DNA from: JAVVPO01 sp036655715
Lineage (GTDB): Bacteria > Bacillota > Clostridia > Lachnospirales > Cellulosilyticaceae
Direction of reading: 5' to 3'
Length of the DNA stretch: 64,000 nt
NCBI GenBank assembly: GCA_036655715.1
Contig: JAVVPO010000006.1
Span: forward strand, 1 to 64,000
Shown here piece by piece: positions 8,671 to 16,386 of the stretch. The notes beneath the pieces are model-generated. The model had not been told where the DNA came from and made no database searches. It worked only from the letters and a program-made list of their open reading frames with translations. The translations under genes and the position numbers were made by a program. Position 1 is the first letter of the stretch; the number at the start of each line of letters is the position of its first letter.

Positions 8671-8707
8671 GGGACTCTTTTCGTCCCAGTTGATAGTTTT
8701 CGTCCCA
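8671..8707 (-). promoter_or_regulatory. CggR-type operator (two direct repeats)
   Basis: On the minus strand two copies of TGGGACGAAAA begin 19 bases apart, just downstream of the -10 box and before the cggR Shine-Dalgarno. Each is followed after six bases by a TATC/AGTC half. The known CggR operator is CGGGAC-N6-TGTC repeated about 20 bases apart, so the layout matches closely. Binding here would block transcription of cggR and gapA. Confidence 0.75.
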
Positions 8708-8714
8708 CAACCCT

Positions 8715-8743
8715 ATTTTAACTAAGTTTCTGTGATTTAGCAA
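8715..8743 (-). promoter_or_regulatory. Sigma-A-type promoter of cggR-gapA operon
   Basis: The -35 TTGCTA (8738-8743) and the -10 TAAAAT (8715-8720) are 17 bases apart on the minus strand. The predicted start site falls at the edge of the operator at 8707. Confidence 0.75.
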
Positions 8744-8782
8744 TAGTTTGTAAAAAATTTAACAAATTTATTTTAAATATAC

Positions 8783-8811
8783 AAAAAAAACCTAGACATC
8801 AGCCTAGGTTT
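8783..8811 (-). terminator. Terminator after the Na+/Pi symporter gene
   Basis: An eight-base perfect inverted repeat (8788-8795 with 8804-8811) is followed on the minus strand by eight T residues. It lies right after the stop codon at 8819 and isolates this gene from cggR. Confidence 0.85.
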
Positions 8812-8818
8812 TTAGTAT

Positions 8819-10501
8819 TTATTCAGTTTGAAACTTTTCACCAGTTAAACTGATTTTTTTCTCATCTAAAACAGTCTGAGCAATATTAGACGCATGATCT
8901 GAGATACGCTCTAAGTTACTGATTACATCTAAGAATACAACCCCTGCTAGAGGAGAACATTTATCTTCTGCTAAACGCTTGATATGTCTCATTCTAAGTG
9001 TTTCTTCCATGTTATCTACTGTTTGCTCGATAGGTATAGATTGTTTTGCTATTGTTCTATCATCAAATTCACAAGCTTGTATCGCTACTTCTAAGCATTG
9101 GAGTGCAACACTTGACATCTCTTTAAGCTCTTGCTTTGCAATGTCTGTAAATGCTACATCATCTCTTATGAGGTTTTGTGCAAGCTCTGCTATGTTTTCT
9201 GCGTGGTCACCTACGCGTTCAATATCTGTTACACTATGGAATAAGCTTGTCACAGTCTTATGCTCTTGTTCAGATAACGGTAGATTAGTTAATTTTACTA
9301 AGTAATGATTAATACCATATTGTAAATGGTTAATAACCTTTTCTCTTTCAAATACTTCTTGAATCTTTTCTTCATTCTTTTCAAGTAACGCCTCTGTTGC
9401 TACTCTAGCATTTTGAGCGGCTACTTCTCCCATACGAACAACTTCTTTTGTTGCATTTTGCACTGCAAATGAAGGTGTTTCTAAGATACGTTCATCAAGA
9501 TGTTGAAGTTCACTTTCGTTTTTATCATCATCCCCTTTAATAAGATGTTCTGCAAGGTATACAAGTCCACCTGCAAATGGGAATAATAATAATGTATTTA
9601 ATACATTAAATATACTATGTGCAACACTTATCTGCGTGGTTGTAATCAGGCTATTTCCAAAGTCTGGAATGATAAATGTAAAGGTCACAATACCTATTAC
9701 TGCAAACACAACCGATCCAACTACGTTGAAAAGCAAGTGAATAACTGCAGCACGTTTTCCGTTCTTAGTTGCCCCAATACTTGATAAAATAGCTGTAATA
9801 CAAGTTCCTATGTTTTGCCCTAATATAATGTATATTGCCGTATTCCATGGTACTAATGCTGCTGTTGCCAAAGTTTGTAATATACCTACTGACGCTGAAG
9901 AACTTTGTATAACTGCTGTTACAATTGCACCTGCTAAAATTCCTAAAATAGGATTACTTCCAAGTGTTACAAATAATTGTTTGATTTCGTCTAGTTGACT
10001 AAGTGGTTTTACTGCATCTCCCATAAGGTCTAGGCCTAAGAATAATGCACCAAAGCCAAATACTATTTGTCCTGTATGTTTGATATTTTGTTTCTTCGAG
10101 AACATTACCATAACAACACCGATACCAATACATAGTGGTGCTATCGTCGATGGTTTCAAGAATGTTGCCCAATCTCCTAATGATACAATCCATGCTGTTA
10201 CAGTGGTACCAATATTGGCTCCCATAATAACACCTACAGCTTGCTTCAAGGACATTAGTCCTGCATTAACAAATCCAACTACCATTACTGTGGTAGCCGA
10301 AGAACTCTGAATGATGGCTGTTACTCCCGCACCTACTGCTACGCCTAAAAAAGGATTAGTCGTTAGTACGCCAAGTAAATTTTTCATACGACTTCCGGCT
10401 GCTTTTTGCAATCCTTCACCCATATAATCCATACCGAATAAAAATAATCCGAGTCCACCAACAAATGTAAGAGCGATCTGAAATAAATTAATATTTTCCA
10501 T
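8819..10501 (-). CDS. Na+/phosphate cotransporter family protein with PhoU-like tail
   Basis: The 560-residue protein has about eight or nine membrane segments in its first 320 residues, including two internal-repeat motifs, TAIIQSSSATTVMV and TAVIQSSSASVGIL. These are the QSSS signatures of the NptA/YjbB Na+/phosphate family. The last 210 residues are soluble and helical and resemble PhoU (for example SLFHSVTDIERVGDHAENIAE and SNLERISDHASNIA). It probably moves inorganic phosphate across the plasma membrane and senses or regulates through the PhoU part. The start at 10501 has GGGAGG seven bases upstream. It stands alone between two terminators. The 10502-10739 stretch holds its likely promoter, which I could not place, and nothing else visible. 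Confidence 0.88.
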   Translation of the reverse strand: MENINLFQIALTFVGGLGLFLFGMDYMGEGLQKAAGSRMKNLLGVLTTNPFLGVAVGAGVTAIIQSSSATTVMVVGFVNAGLMSLKQAVGVIMGANIGTTVTAWIVSLGDWATFLKPSTIAPLCIGIGVVMVMFSKKQNIKHTGQIVFGFGALFLGLDLMGDAVKPLSQLDEIKQLFVTLGSNPILGILAGAIVTAVIQSSSASVGILQTLATAALVPWNTAIYIILGQNIGTCITAILSSIGATKNGKRAAVIHLLFNVVGSVVFAVIGIVTFTFIIPDFGNSLITTTQISVAHSIFNVLNTLLLFPFAGGLVYLAEHLIKGDDDKNESELQHLDERILETPSFAVQNATKEVVRMGEVAAQNARVATEALLEKNEEKIQEVFEREKVINHLQYGINHYLVKLTNLPLSEQEHKTVTSLFHSVTDIERVGDHAENIAELAQNLIRDDVAFTDIAKQELKEMSSVALQCLEVAIQACEFDDRTIAKQSIPIEQTVDNMEETLRMRHIKRLAEDKCSPLAGVVFLDVISNLERISDHASNIAQTVLDEKKISLTGEKFQTE

Positions 10502-10739
10502 TGTTATCCTCCCAAGTGTTTTCATACAGACACATTCTATCATGTAATATTTTCGTAAACAAGCATTACTTGTAGTACACTTAGCTATTTTGTCAAAAAT
10601 ATCATATTTTTTAAATATTTACTCCTATATTTCTATTATATATAGATATTATTTTACATAAAACCTAATAAACTTTTTAGAAGATATTTAACTAACCCTA
10701 TTTTTAAGCCTTATTGTATTTAAATCGTTATATTTTATC

Positions 10740-10796
10740 ATAGAAAAGGACAAGTAAGCTATAGCACTGAATGCTTTTATAGCTAACTTGTCCTTT
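10740..10796 (-). terminator. Terminator after mnmA
   Basis: A 19-base arm (10745-10763) pairs with 10778-10796 with one mismatch. On the minus strand it is followed by TTTTCTA. It lies about 30 bases beyond the mnmA stop codon. Confidence 0.75.
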
Positions 10797-10828
10797 AAAA
10801 CCACTTTATTTAGATTAGTACCCAGCGC

Positions 10829-11920
10829 CTATACTAATAGGATAGTTCCGCCACCTACTACTATTTCTTCATTATATATAACTAAAGCTTGTCCTGGTGT
10901 AATCGCTCTTTGAGGCTCTTTAAAAGTACATTTAAGCGTATCTTCAGCAACCATCTCGATAGTGCATGGCTGCGGCGGATGGCTATATCTAATCTTCGCT
11001 GATAATTCCATCTTGCTATCACCTAGACTTTCAAATGGCATGAAGTTTAACTTATTGGCATAAACTTCATAAGTAAAAAGATCCTCATTGTCTCCTACTA
11101 CTACTGTATTATTCTTTGTATCTATTTTAGAAACAAATAGTGGTTTACCATAGGATATACCTAAACCTTTTCTTTGTCCTATTGTATAGTGAATAATGCC
11201 TTGATGTTCTCCAAGCACTTTTCCATCTTTAGTTACAAACTTACCTTTTGGTGATTTCTTCCCTGTTGCTTCTTCTATATATCTCGCGTAGTTGTTATCT
11301 GGCACAAAACAGATTTCTTGACTATCTGGTTTACTAGCTACAGCTAAGCCTATTTCTTTAGCAATAGCACGCACTTCATCTTTAGTATATTCACCTAGTG
11401 GCATCAGAGTATGTGCTAATTGATACTGAGTCAAATTATATAAGGCATAAGTTTGATCTTTAGCAAGTGTTTTAGATTGTCTAAAAGCATATCTACCCGT
11501 TGCTTCGTCTTTTGCTATCCTTGCATAATGCCCTGTTGCAATATAATCTGCACCTATTTGTAGTGATTTTTTCAGCATTGATTCCCATTTCACATATCTA
11601 TTACATGCAATACACGGATTGGGTGTTCTGCCCTTTTCATATTCATCTATAAAGTAGTCAATAACATCTCTTTCAAAATCTTCTCTAAAGTTCATGACAT
11701 AGTGAGGAATATCTAGTTTCTGACAAACTCTTCTTGCATCATCTACAGCTGATAAACCACAGCATCCGCCATCTTTATCTTCTTCTGCATCCTTTTCCCA
11801 AATTTGCATAGTCATTCCGATTACTTCATAACCTTGCTCTTTAAGCAAGTAAGCTGCTACTGAGCTATCTACTCCACCAGACATCCCTACTACAACTCTT
11901 TTTTTTGTGCTATTAGGCAT
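10829..11920 (-). CDS. mnmA: tRNA-specific 2-thiouridylase MnmA
   Basis: MnmA adds sulfur to uridine 34 of tRNAs for Lys, Glu and Gln, using ATP and persulfide sulfur delivered from a cysteine desulfurase. The 363-residue protein has the PP-loop SGGVDSS, the catalytic-cysteine segment NPCIACNRYVKWE and the second active cysteine in DSQEICFVPDNNY. GHYAR and YTIGQRKGLG are also conserved. The start at 11920 is preceded by GAGAGGAAG and overlaps the end of the upstream scaffold gene by eight bases, implying translational coupling. Being last in iscR-iscS-iscU-mnmA suggests that the adjacent IscS supplies its sulfur. Confidence 0.95.
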   Translation of the reverse strand: MPNSTKKRVVVGMSGGVDSSVAAYLLKEQGYEVIGMTMQIWEKDAEEDKDGGCCGLSAVDDARRVCQKLDIPHYVMNFREDFERDVIDYFIDEYEKGRTPNPCIACNRYVKWESMLKKSLQIGADYIATGHYARIAKDEATGRYAFRQSKTLAKDQTYALYNLTQYQLAHTLMPLGEYTKDEVRAIAKEIGLAVASKPDSQEICFVPDNNYARYIEEATGKKSPKGKFVTKDGKVLGEHQGIIHYTIGQRKGLGISYGKPLFVSKIDTKNNTVVVGDNEDLFTYEVYANKLNFMPFESLGDSKMELSAKIRYSHPPQPCTIEMVAEDTLKCTFKEPQRAITPGQALVIYNEEIVVGGGTILLV

Positions 11921-12362
11921 GTTGTTCTTCTTCCTCTCCATGCCCGTGATCATGATGATCCGTATCTTTTGGTTCTTTTAATCCTTCTATTACAATATTA
12001 TTTTTCTTTGCATAATCCCAAAGTGCAGCTTGAAGTGATTCTTCTGCTAATAATGAACAGTGCATTTTCACTGGTGGAAGTCCATCTAATGCTTCTGCTA
12101 CTGACTTATTTGTAATTTTAAGTGCTTCTTCAATTGTTTTACCAATTACTAGTTCTGTTGCCATTGAGCTTGTTGCTACCGCAGCTCCGCATCCAAAAGT
12201 CTTGAATTTGGCATCTTTGATAATACCGTCTTCAATTTGTAAATAAACTTTCATGATATCTCCACATTTTACATTTCCTACTGTTCCTACACCACTTGCA
12301 TCTTCGATTTCGCCTACATTACGTGGATTCATAAAATGATCCATAACTTTTTCACTATACAT
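11913..12362 (-). CDS. iscU: Fe-S cluster scaffold protein, IscU/NifU N-terminal type
   Basis: The 149-residue protein carries the three conserved cluster-ligand cysteines of the family, in NVKCGD, KTFGCGAAVA and KMHCSLLAEE. It is the platform on which IscS-derived sulfur and iron form a cluster before transfer. The start at 12362 has AGAGGTG upstream. The C-terminus carries an extra acidic, histidine-rich tail (DHHDHGHGEEEEQHA) that is not part of the scaffold fold and could bind metal. It lies directly between iscS and mnmA. The label nifU would be equally acceptable, since clostridial desulfurase/scaffold pairs are often named NifS/NifU. Confidence 0.95.
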   Translation of the reverse strand: MYSEKVMDHFMNPRNVGEIEDASGVGTVGNVKCGDIMKVYLQIEDGIIKDAKFKTFGCGAAVATSSMATELVIGKTIEEALKITNKSVAEALDGLPPVKMHCSLLAEESLQAALWDYAKKNNIVIEGLKEPKDTDHHDHGHGEEEEQHA

Positions 12363-12411
12363 ACTTTCACCTCTACATTTTATTTTAGTCTATAGTATTT
12401 TTTAATTTATG

Positions 12412-13590
12412 TTATTTGTTATTTTTAAGATATTCTTCGTATAAAGGAGACATATCCCTCATTCTTTGCACGATTTGTGGTAATTTTTCAATAACAAAAT
12501 CTACTTCTTCTTCTGTACTAGTCTCACCTAATGTAAGTCTAATAGAACCATGTGCTTTTTCATGTGGTAGTCCAATAGATAAAAGAACATGTGATGGATC
12601 AAGTGAACCTGATGTACAAGCTGATCCACTTGATGCAGCTACACCGTTCATATCTAATAATAAAAGAAGAGATTCTCCTTCTACAAATTCAAATGAAATA
12701 TTCACGTTATTTGAAAGTCTAGTTGTAGGATGTCCATTAAGCTTAGCATGAGATACTTTGCCCAAAATACCTTCAATTAATTTATCTCTAAGACCTGTTA
12801 ATCTAATTATTTTCTCATCGAAGTTTGCATAAGTTAGTTCCACTGCCTTTGCAAGTCCTACGATACTTGCTACGTTTTCTGTTCCTGCACGGCGACCTCT
12901 TTCCTGTGCTCCTCCATGGATAAGGTTTGCAATCTTAAGGCCTCTTCTGATATATAATACACCAATCCCTTTTGGTCCATTGATTTTGTGTCCGGATAAA
13001 GATAATAAATCTATATTTTTTTCTTTTACATCAATCCTTACTTGTCCAATAGCTTGAACGGCATCTGTATGGAATAAAACGCCTCTTTCTTTGGCAATTT
13101 GACCAATCTCAGCGATAGGCTGAATAGTTCCAATTTCATTGTTCGCATACATAATAGTAATTAAGATAGTTGTTTCTTTAATAGCATTTTTCAAGTCTTC
13201 AAGTTTTACCACACCATTTTCATCTACATCTAAATAAGTTACTTCAAAACCATTTTTTGCTAAGTACTCACAAGTATGAAGTACTGCGTGGTGTTCTATT
13301 TTTGTTGTAATAATATGATTTCCTTTATTTTTATGGGCTTCCGCAATTCCTTTAATCGCCCAGTTATCTGCTTCTGTCCCACCACTAGTAAAGAAGATTT
13401 CATTTGTGCTTGCACCTAAACTTTTTGCAATTACTTCTCTTGCTTCATCAATAGCTTTTTTGTTGATCTGAGCTATTTGATAAACACTAGATGGATTCCC
13501 AAAGTTTTCTGTAAAGTATGGCATCATTGCATCAATAACTTCTTTTTTCATTGGTGTTGTTGCTGCATGGTCAAAATATATTTTATTCAT
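12412..13590 (-). CDS. iscS: Cysteine desulfurase (IscS/NifS)
   Basis: This PLP enzyme converts cysteine to alanine and holds the sulfur as a persulfide for Fe-S and thio-tRNA synthesis. The 392-residue protein starts MNKIYFDHAATTP. It has the PLP lysine in LSGHKINGPKG and the mobile catalytic cysteine in SSGSACTSGSLDPSH, typical of group I desulfurases. Other family motifs are TSGGTEADN and AQERGRRAGTENV. The start at 13590 has AAGGAG upstream. It sits 17 bases after iscR and 49 before iscU, in one operon. Confidence 0.96.
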   Translation of the reverse strand: MNKIYFDHAATTPMKKEVIDAMMPYFTENFGNPSSVYQIAQINKKAIDEAREVIAKSLGASTNEIFFTSGGTEADNWAIKGIAEAHKNKGNHIITTKIEHHAVLHTCEYLAKNGFEVTYLDVDENGVVKLEDLKNAIKETTILITIMYANNEIGTIQPIAEIGQIAKERGVLFHTDAVQAIGQVRIDVKEKNIDLLSLSGHKINGPKGIGVLYIRRGLKIANLIHGGAQERGRRAGTENVASIVGLAKAVELTYANFDEKIIRLTGLRDKLIEGILGKVSHAKLNGHPTTRLSNNVNISFEFVEGESLLLLLDMNGVAASSGSACTSGSLDPSHVLLSIGLPHEKAHGSIRLTLGETSTEEEVDFVIEKLPQIVQRMRDMSPLYEEYLKNNK

Positions 13591-13607
13591 ATCGCACTCT
13601 CCTTAAA

Positions 13608-14078
13608 TTAAATTTCGAACAGGTCATAGTCGGGTGAATAATAATTTTTTTGCTCATAGTCTTCTATTAGCTCTTTGAGTGCAATACCATCTACTACGTG
13701 GTTGATGCCATCTCTTATTCTTTCCCAAACTGATTTAGTTACACATTTACCACTTAAAGCACAACTAAGTTCACAGTGATAATCTGTTGTGTTTTCACAA
13801 CTGCATTCTGTCGGGGCTAAAGATCCTTCTAATGCACGTAATATATCACCTATACTAATTTCTTCTGGTAGTCTAGCTAAAAAGTAACCACCTTGTGCGC
13901 CTCTTACACTTTTAACTAATTTATTTTTTTTAAGCAATGCTGCTAATTGTTCTAAGTAACTTTCTGATATACCTAATCTTTCTGATATGCTTTTTAATGA
14001 TATGTGTCTATCTTTTGAATAGACCCCTAAATCTACCATTAATTGAAGTCCATATCTACCTTTTGTAGATAGTTTCAT
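13608..14078 (-). CDS. iscR: Rrf2-family Fe-S cluster regulator IscR
   Basis: The 156-residue protein has the winged helix of the Rrf2 family at its N-terminus (MKLSTKGRYGLQLMVDL, then LKSISERLGISESYLEQL and SVRGAQGGY). A cysteine-rich loop reads ECSCENTTDYHCELSC with a further Cys in SGKC, where IscR binds its [2Fe-2S] cluster. It probably senses Fe-S status and represses its own operon. The start at 14078 has GGAGG seven bases upstream. A promoter and an inverted-repeat operator lie just ahead of it. CymR, another Rrf2 protein, lacks the cysteines, so IscR fits better. Confidence 0.92.
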   Translation of the reverse strand: MKLSTKGRYGLQLMVDLGVYSKDRHISLKSISERLGISESYLEQLAALLKKNKLVKSVRGAQGGYFLARLPEEISIGDILRALEGSLAPTECSCENTTDYHCELSCALSGKCVTKSVWERIRDGINHVVDGIALKELIEDYEQKNYYSPDYDLFEI

Positions 14079-14091
14079 AGTCTTTCCTCCA

Positions 14092-14114
14092 ATCCCTAGT
14101 GTTTTCGTAGGAAT
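14092..14114 (-). promoter_or_regulatory. Candidate IscR operator
   Basis: An inverted repeat of seven-base arms (TAGGAAT/ATCCCTA, one mismatch) separated by nine bases lies just downstream of the -10 box of the iscR promoter. It falls in the first bases of the transcript and before the Shine-Dalgarno. Placement and symmetry fit autorepression by the Rrf2 protein. Confidence 0.6.
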
Positions 14115-14123
14115 TATGTTTTT

Positions 14124-14152
14124 AGCATATCACTGTAGACTTTATTTGTCAA
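14124..14152 (-). promoter_or_regulatory. Sigma-A promoter of iscR-iscS-iscU-mnmA
   Basis: A perfect -35 box TTGACA (14147-14152) lies 17 bases from the -10 box TATGCT (14124-14129) on the minus strand. Confidence 0.85.
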
Positions 14153-14193
14153 TAACCTTTATTTATCTTAGAAAATATATTTTATAGACACAT

Positions 14194-14229
14194 AAAAATA
14201 GGCCAAAACTTATGTTTTAGCCTATTTTT
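14194..14229. terminator. Bidirectional terminator-like hairpin
   Basis: Sixteen-base arms (14194-14209 with 14214-14229, one wobble) close a four-base loop and have A- and T-rich flanks on both sides. No confident gene ends here. It may end transcripts of the structured element at 14290-14422 or insulate the isc promoter. Confidence 0.6.
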
Positions 14230-14289
14230 ATTATTTTTAGTCTATCATTATTTCTAGTCGCATATAATTAAAAATGTATTATATAGTTA

Positions 14290-14422
14290 AATGAATCTGG
14301 TACTTAATAACTATTACTTTTTTTCGGGATATAAAAGGCTTCTTCGTGACTTCTGCTCTTATCTTTATCTAGGAGCAGGGGCCATCTTTTGTTTACTAGC
14401 TTTTATAAATCCCAGATTCATT
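14290..14422. ncRNA. Candidate structured RNA element, class unknown, strand unsure
   Basis: The ends form a perfect 11-bp inverted repeat (14290-14300 with 14412-14422). Inside it a second pairing joins GGGATATAAAAG near 14336 with CTTTTATAAATCCC near 14400, and an inner six-base stem CTGCTC/GAGCAG sits near 14362-14388. The result is one long imperfect rod with a branched tip, in a region without a credible gene. The overall shape recalls 6S RNA or a riboswitch, but I recognise no conserved core of either. The 14153-14497 stretch otherwise holds only the terminator at 14194. Confidence 0.35.
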
Positions 14423-14497
14423 ATTTTAAAGTAATTCGGGTATTACTTATCTTATAAAAGTGGATAGCCTACCATCTTAAGTCGTATAGTATATTAT

Positions 14498-14752
14498 ATG
14501 TTAGCACCCTCAATTGGTGCTTATTTTTTTGTTTTTATTTTGCTCTTTTTTATTTTTTATTCCACTTCCAACTTTTATATAAATCTTATTTCTTATATAG
14601 CTTTACTCTTTACGATTTTTGCTTTCAGTCTTACTTTAATAGTAATATATTATTCTACAATTAATAGGTTGTGCGTTATTTTTTTTATTATTCTTTTCAT
14701 TATCATTTTCTCTTCCTCTTTAAAACCTTATAGTCGTAAAAAAGTTGCCTAA
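14498..14752 (+). CDS. Doubtful small membrane protein
   Basis: An 84-residue reading frame on the plus strand would encode almost only hydrophobic residues, enough for two or three membrane helices, ending in a short basic tail (KPYSRKKVA). No Shine-Dalgarno is visible before the ATG and I recognise no family. T-rich DNA easily yields such frames by chance. A terminator overlaps its stop, but that hairpin also serves the gene on the other strand. Confidence 0.2.
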   Translation: MLAPSIGAYFFVFILLFFIFYSTSNFYINLISYIALLFTIFAFSLTLIVIYYSTINRLCVIFFIILFIIIFSSSLKPYSRKKVA

Positions 14753-14778
14753 AGAGTTCTACCTCTCTAGACAACTTT
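14741..14778. terminator. Terminator after the ADP-ribosylglycohydrolase gene
   Basis: Sixteen-base arms (14741-14756 with 14763-14778) pair with two mismatches around a six-base loop. A/T runs on both sides make it work in either direction. It begins seven bases beyond the stop at 14786. Confidence 0.75.
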
Positions 14779-14785
14779 CTTTTAT

Positions 14786-15847
14786 TTACCAGCCTGGATA
14801 TTTTTTCATCCAAGCTTCACCTTCTTCATACTTAGTCAAAATATCTTCACTTATTTGTTTAATCTCTGCAGCTAGCTCGATCTGTCCAGCAAGATCTGCA
14901 TCTATCTTATCCATACCCAGATAAGCTCCCAAGATATTTCCTGTCACCGCACCTGTACTATCACTATCTCCATCATGATTAACAGCTAGTAATACAGCCT
15001 TTTTAAAATTATCTTGATACGCAAGTGCACAGTATATACCTATAGCTACAGTTTCTCTTGCTATAAAACCTTCTCCTAGCTGTTTGATTTTATCTACACC
15101 TGGTTCTCCTTGTTTAGATAACTCTACAGCCATTTTTATAAGCTCTATACATTCCCCACTGCCTTCATATGCCATAAGCTTTTCTATAGTCTTATTGACA
15201 GCTTCTTCTATTTCTAAACCTTCTGTTATATAGTAAATAATAGTACCTAAGGCCCCTGTGCTTAAATAGGCAGTAGGATGTCCATGAGTAATCGCACCTA
15301 TCCGGCAACCCACATCAAATACATTTTCTTCATCTTCTAACAAGCCTACAGGTGCTACCCTGATAACCCCACCACATTTTTCACTATCGTTAATAGGTTT
15401 ATTGATACTTCCCATAACCCCTTTACCTAGTGAAGTAATACAAGTTACTCCCGGTTCACGATAAGCATGTAATCTTTTCACTTTCACTAGCCATCCATCA
15501 TAGGATTTGCTATCCCAATGAGGTGTTTTTAGTCCTTGTGTATAAAGCCATCTTAAATAAGCTCTGAAAACTATAATACTCGTATCCTTATTGGTTTTTT
15601 CTAAGTTCTTTTGCTTAGTCCTTACAATACTTCTAAGTAATCCTTCTGCAGTAAATAAAGTTAACTGAGTATCATCTGTAATCACAGCCTTTTGGCCTAC
15701 CACTGGAACTACCAACTCCGTAATACCCATTTCCCCATACTTCTTGATAATTGTATTATAGTCCATAAACTCTACCGGTGCGCCTAGTGCATCGCCTATA
15801 GCTCCACCAGCTAAACATCCATGTATATGATTAAAATCTCTTTTCAT
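14786..15847 (-). CDS. ADP-ribosylglycohydrolase family protein
   Basis: The 353-residue protein belongs to the DraG/ADP-ribosylglycohydrolase family, which removes ADP-ribose from proteins or small molecules with two Mg2+ ions. The family motifs are visible in order: GCLAGGAIGDALGAPVE at the start, ITDDTQLTLFTAEGLL with the first metal ligands, and NHDGDSDSTGAVTGNILGA with the second set. The start at 15847 has AGGAGG six bases upstream. The neighbours do not reveal a substrate. No nitrogenase gene or ADP-ribosyltransferase lies in the window, so a nitrogenase role is not supported. Confidence 0.9.
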   Translation of the reverse strand: MKRDFNHIHGCLAGGAIGDALGAPVEFMDYNTIIKKYGEMGITELVVPVVGQKAVITDDTQLTLFTAEGLLRSIVRTKQKNLEKTNKDTSIIVFRAYLRWLYTQGLKTPHWDSKSYDGWLVKVKRLHAYREPGVTCITSLGKGVMGSINKPINDSEKCGGVIRVAPVGLLEDEENVFDVGCRIGAITHGHPTAYLSTGALGTIIYYITEGLEIEEAVNKTIEKLMAYEGSGECIELIKMAVELSKQGEPGVDKIKQLGEGFIARETVAIGIYCALAYQDNFKKAVLLAVNHDGDSDSTGAVTGNILGAYLGMDKIDADLAGQIELAAEIKQISEDILTKYEEGEAWMKKYPGW

Positions 15848-15966
15848 CCTTCCACCTCCTAGCCTATCTGTATATATTGTTTATTTAAATTGATTTATCT
15901 AATATAACATACTCAATCAGAGTTTACAATTCTAAATTTTGTATACAATATATGCATTAAAATAGG

Positions 15967-16239
15967 CTATTTTACTGTCTCTAACCAATCGGTCAATTCT
16001 CCATTAACGCTTTGCTGTAACTCCTCTGGCATATTGTTAGTACTTAAATAATTCTTAAATGTGCGAACCCATTCACTCGTATAATTCATGTTCTCCCACA
16101 AATGTGCTTTATGTTTTTCTCTATAAGACTCTTCAGCACTATAGCAAGCATTCCATAGATGCTTATAATAATAAGTGTACTTTCCTTTAGTCTTCCCATC
16201 ATATAAGTTAATAAATTCATCAAATCTAGATTTTTTCAT
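15967..16239 (-). CDS. Small protein of unknown function
   Basis: The 90-residue product (starting MKKSRFDEFINLYDGKTKG) is rich in Tyr, Trp, Lys and Glu, has no signal peptide or membrane segment, and is probably helical. AAGGGGG seven bases upstream of the start at 16239 supports translation. I do not recognise a family. It stands between ilvB and the ADP-ribosylglycohydrolase gene with about 120-150 non-coding bases on each side, so it may be transcribed alone. Confidence 0.6.
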   Translation of the reverse strand: MKKSRFDEFINLYDGKTKGKYTYYYKHLWNACYSAEESYREKHKAHLWENMNYTSEWVRTFKNYLSTNNMPEELQQSVNGELTDWLETVK

Positions 16240-16386
16240 CTTTATACCCCCTTGATATATTAAACCATTCTACTATTATTTTAGTAGCTTTACTCCTGTT
16301 TTTAAATATCTAAGGAAACTATATATAATATAATTTGTTATTGTTTCTACTGTATACAATGATTTAAACAAAAAGACTATGACTTA

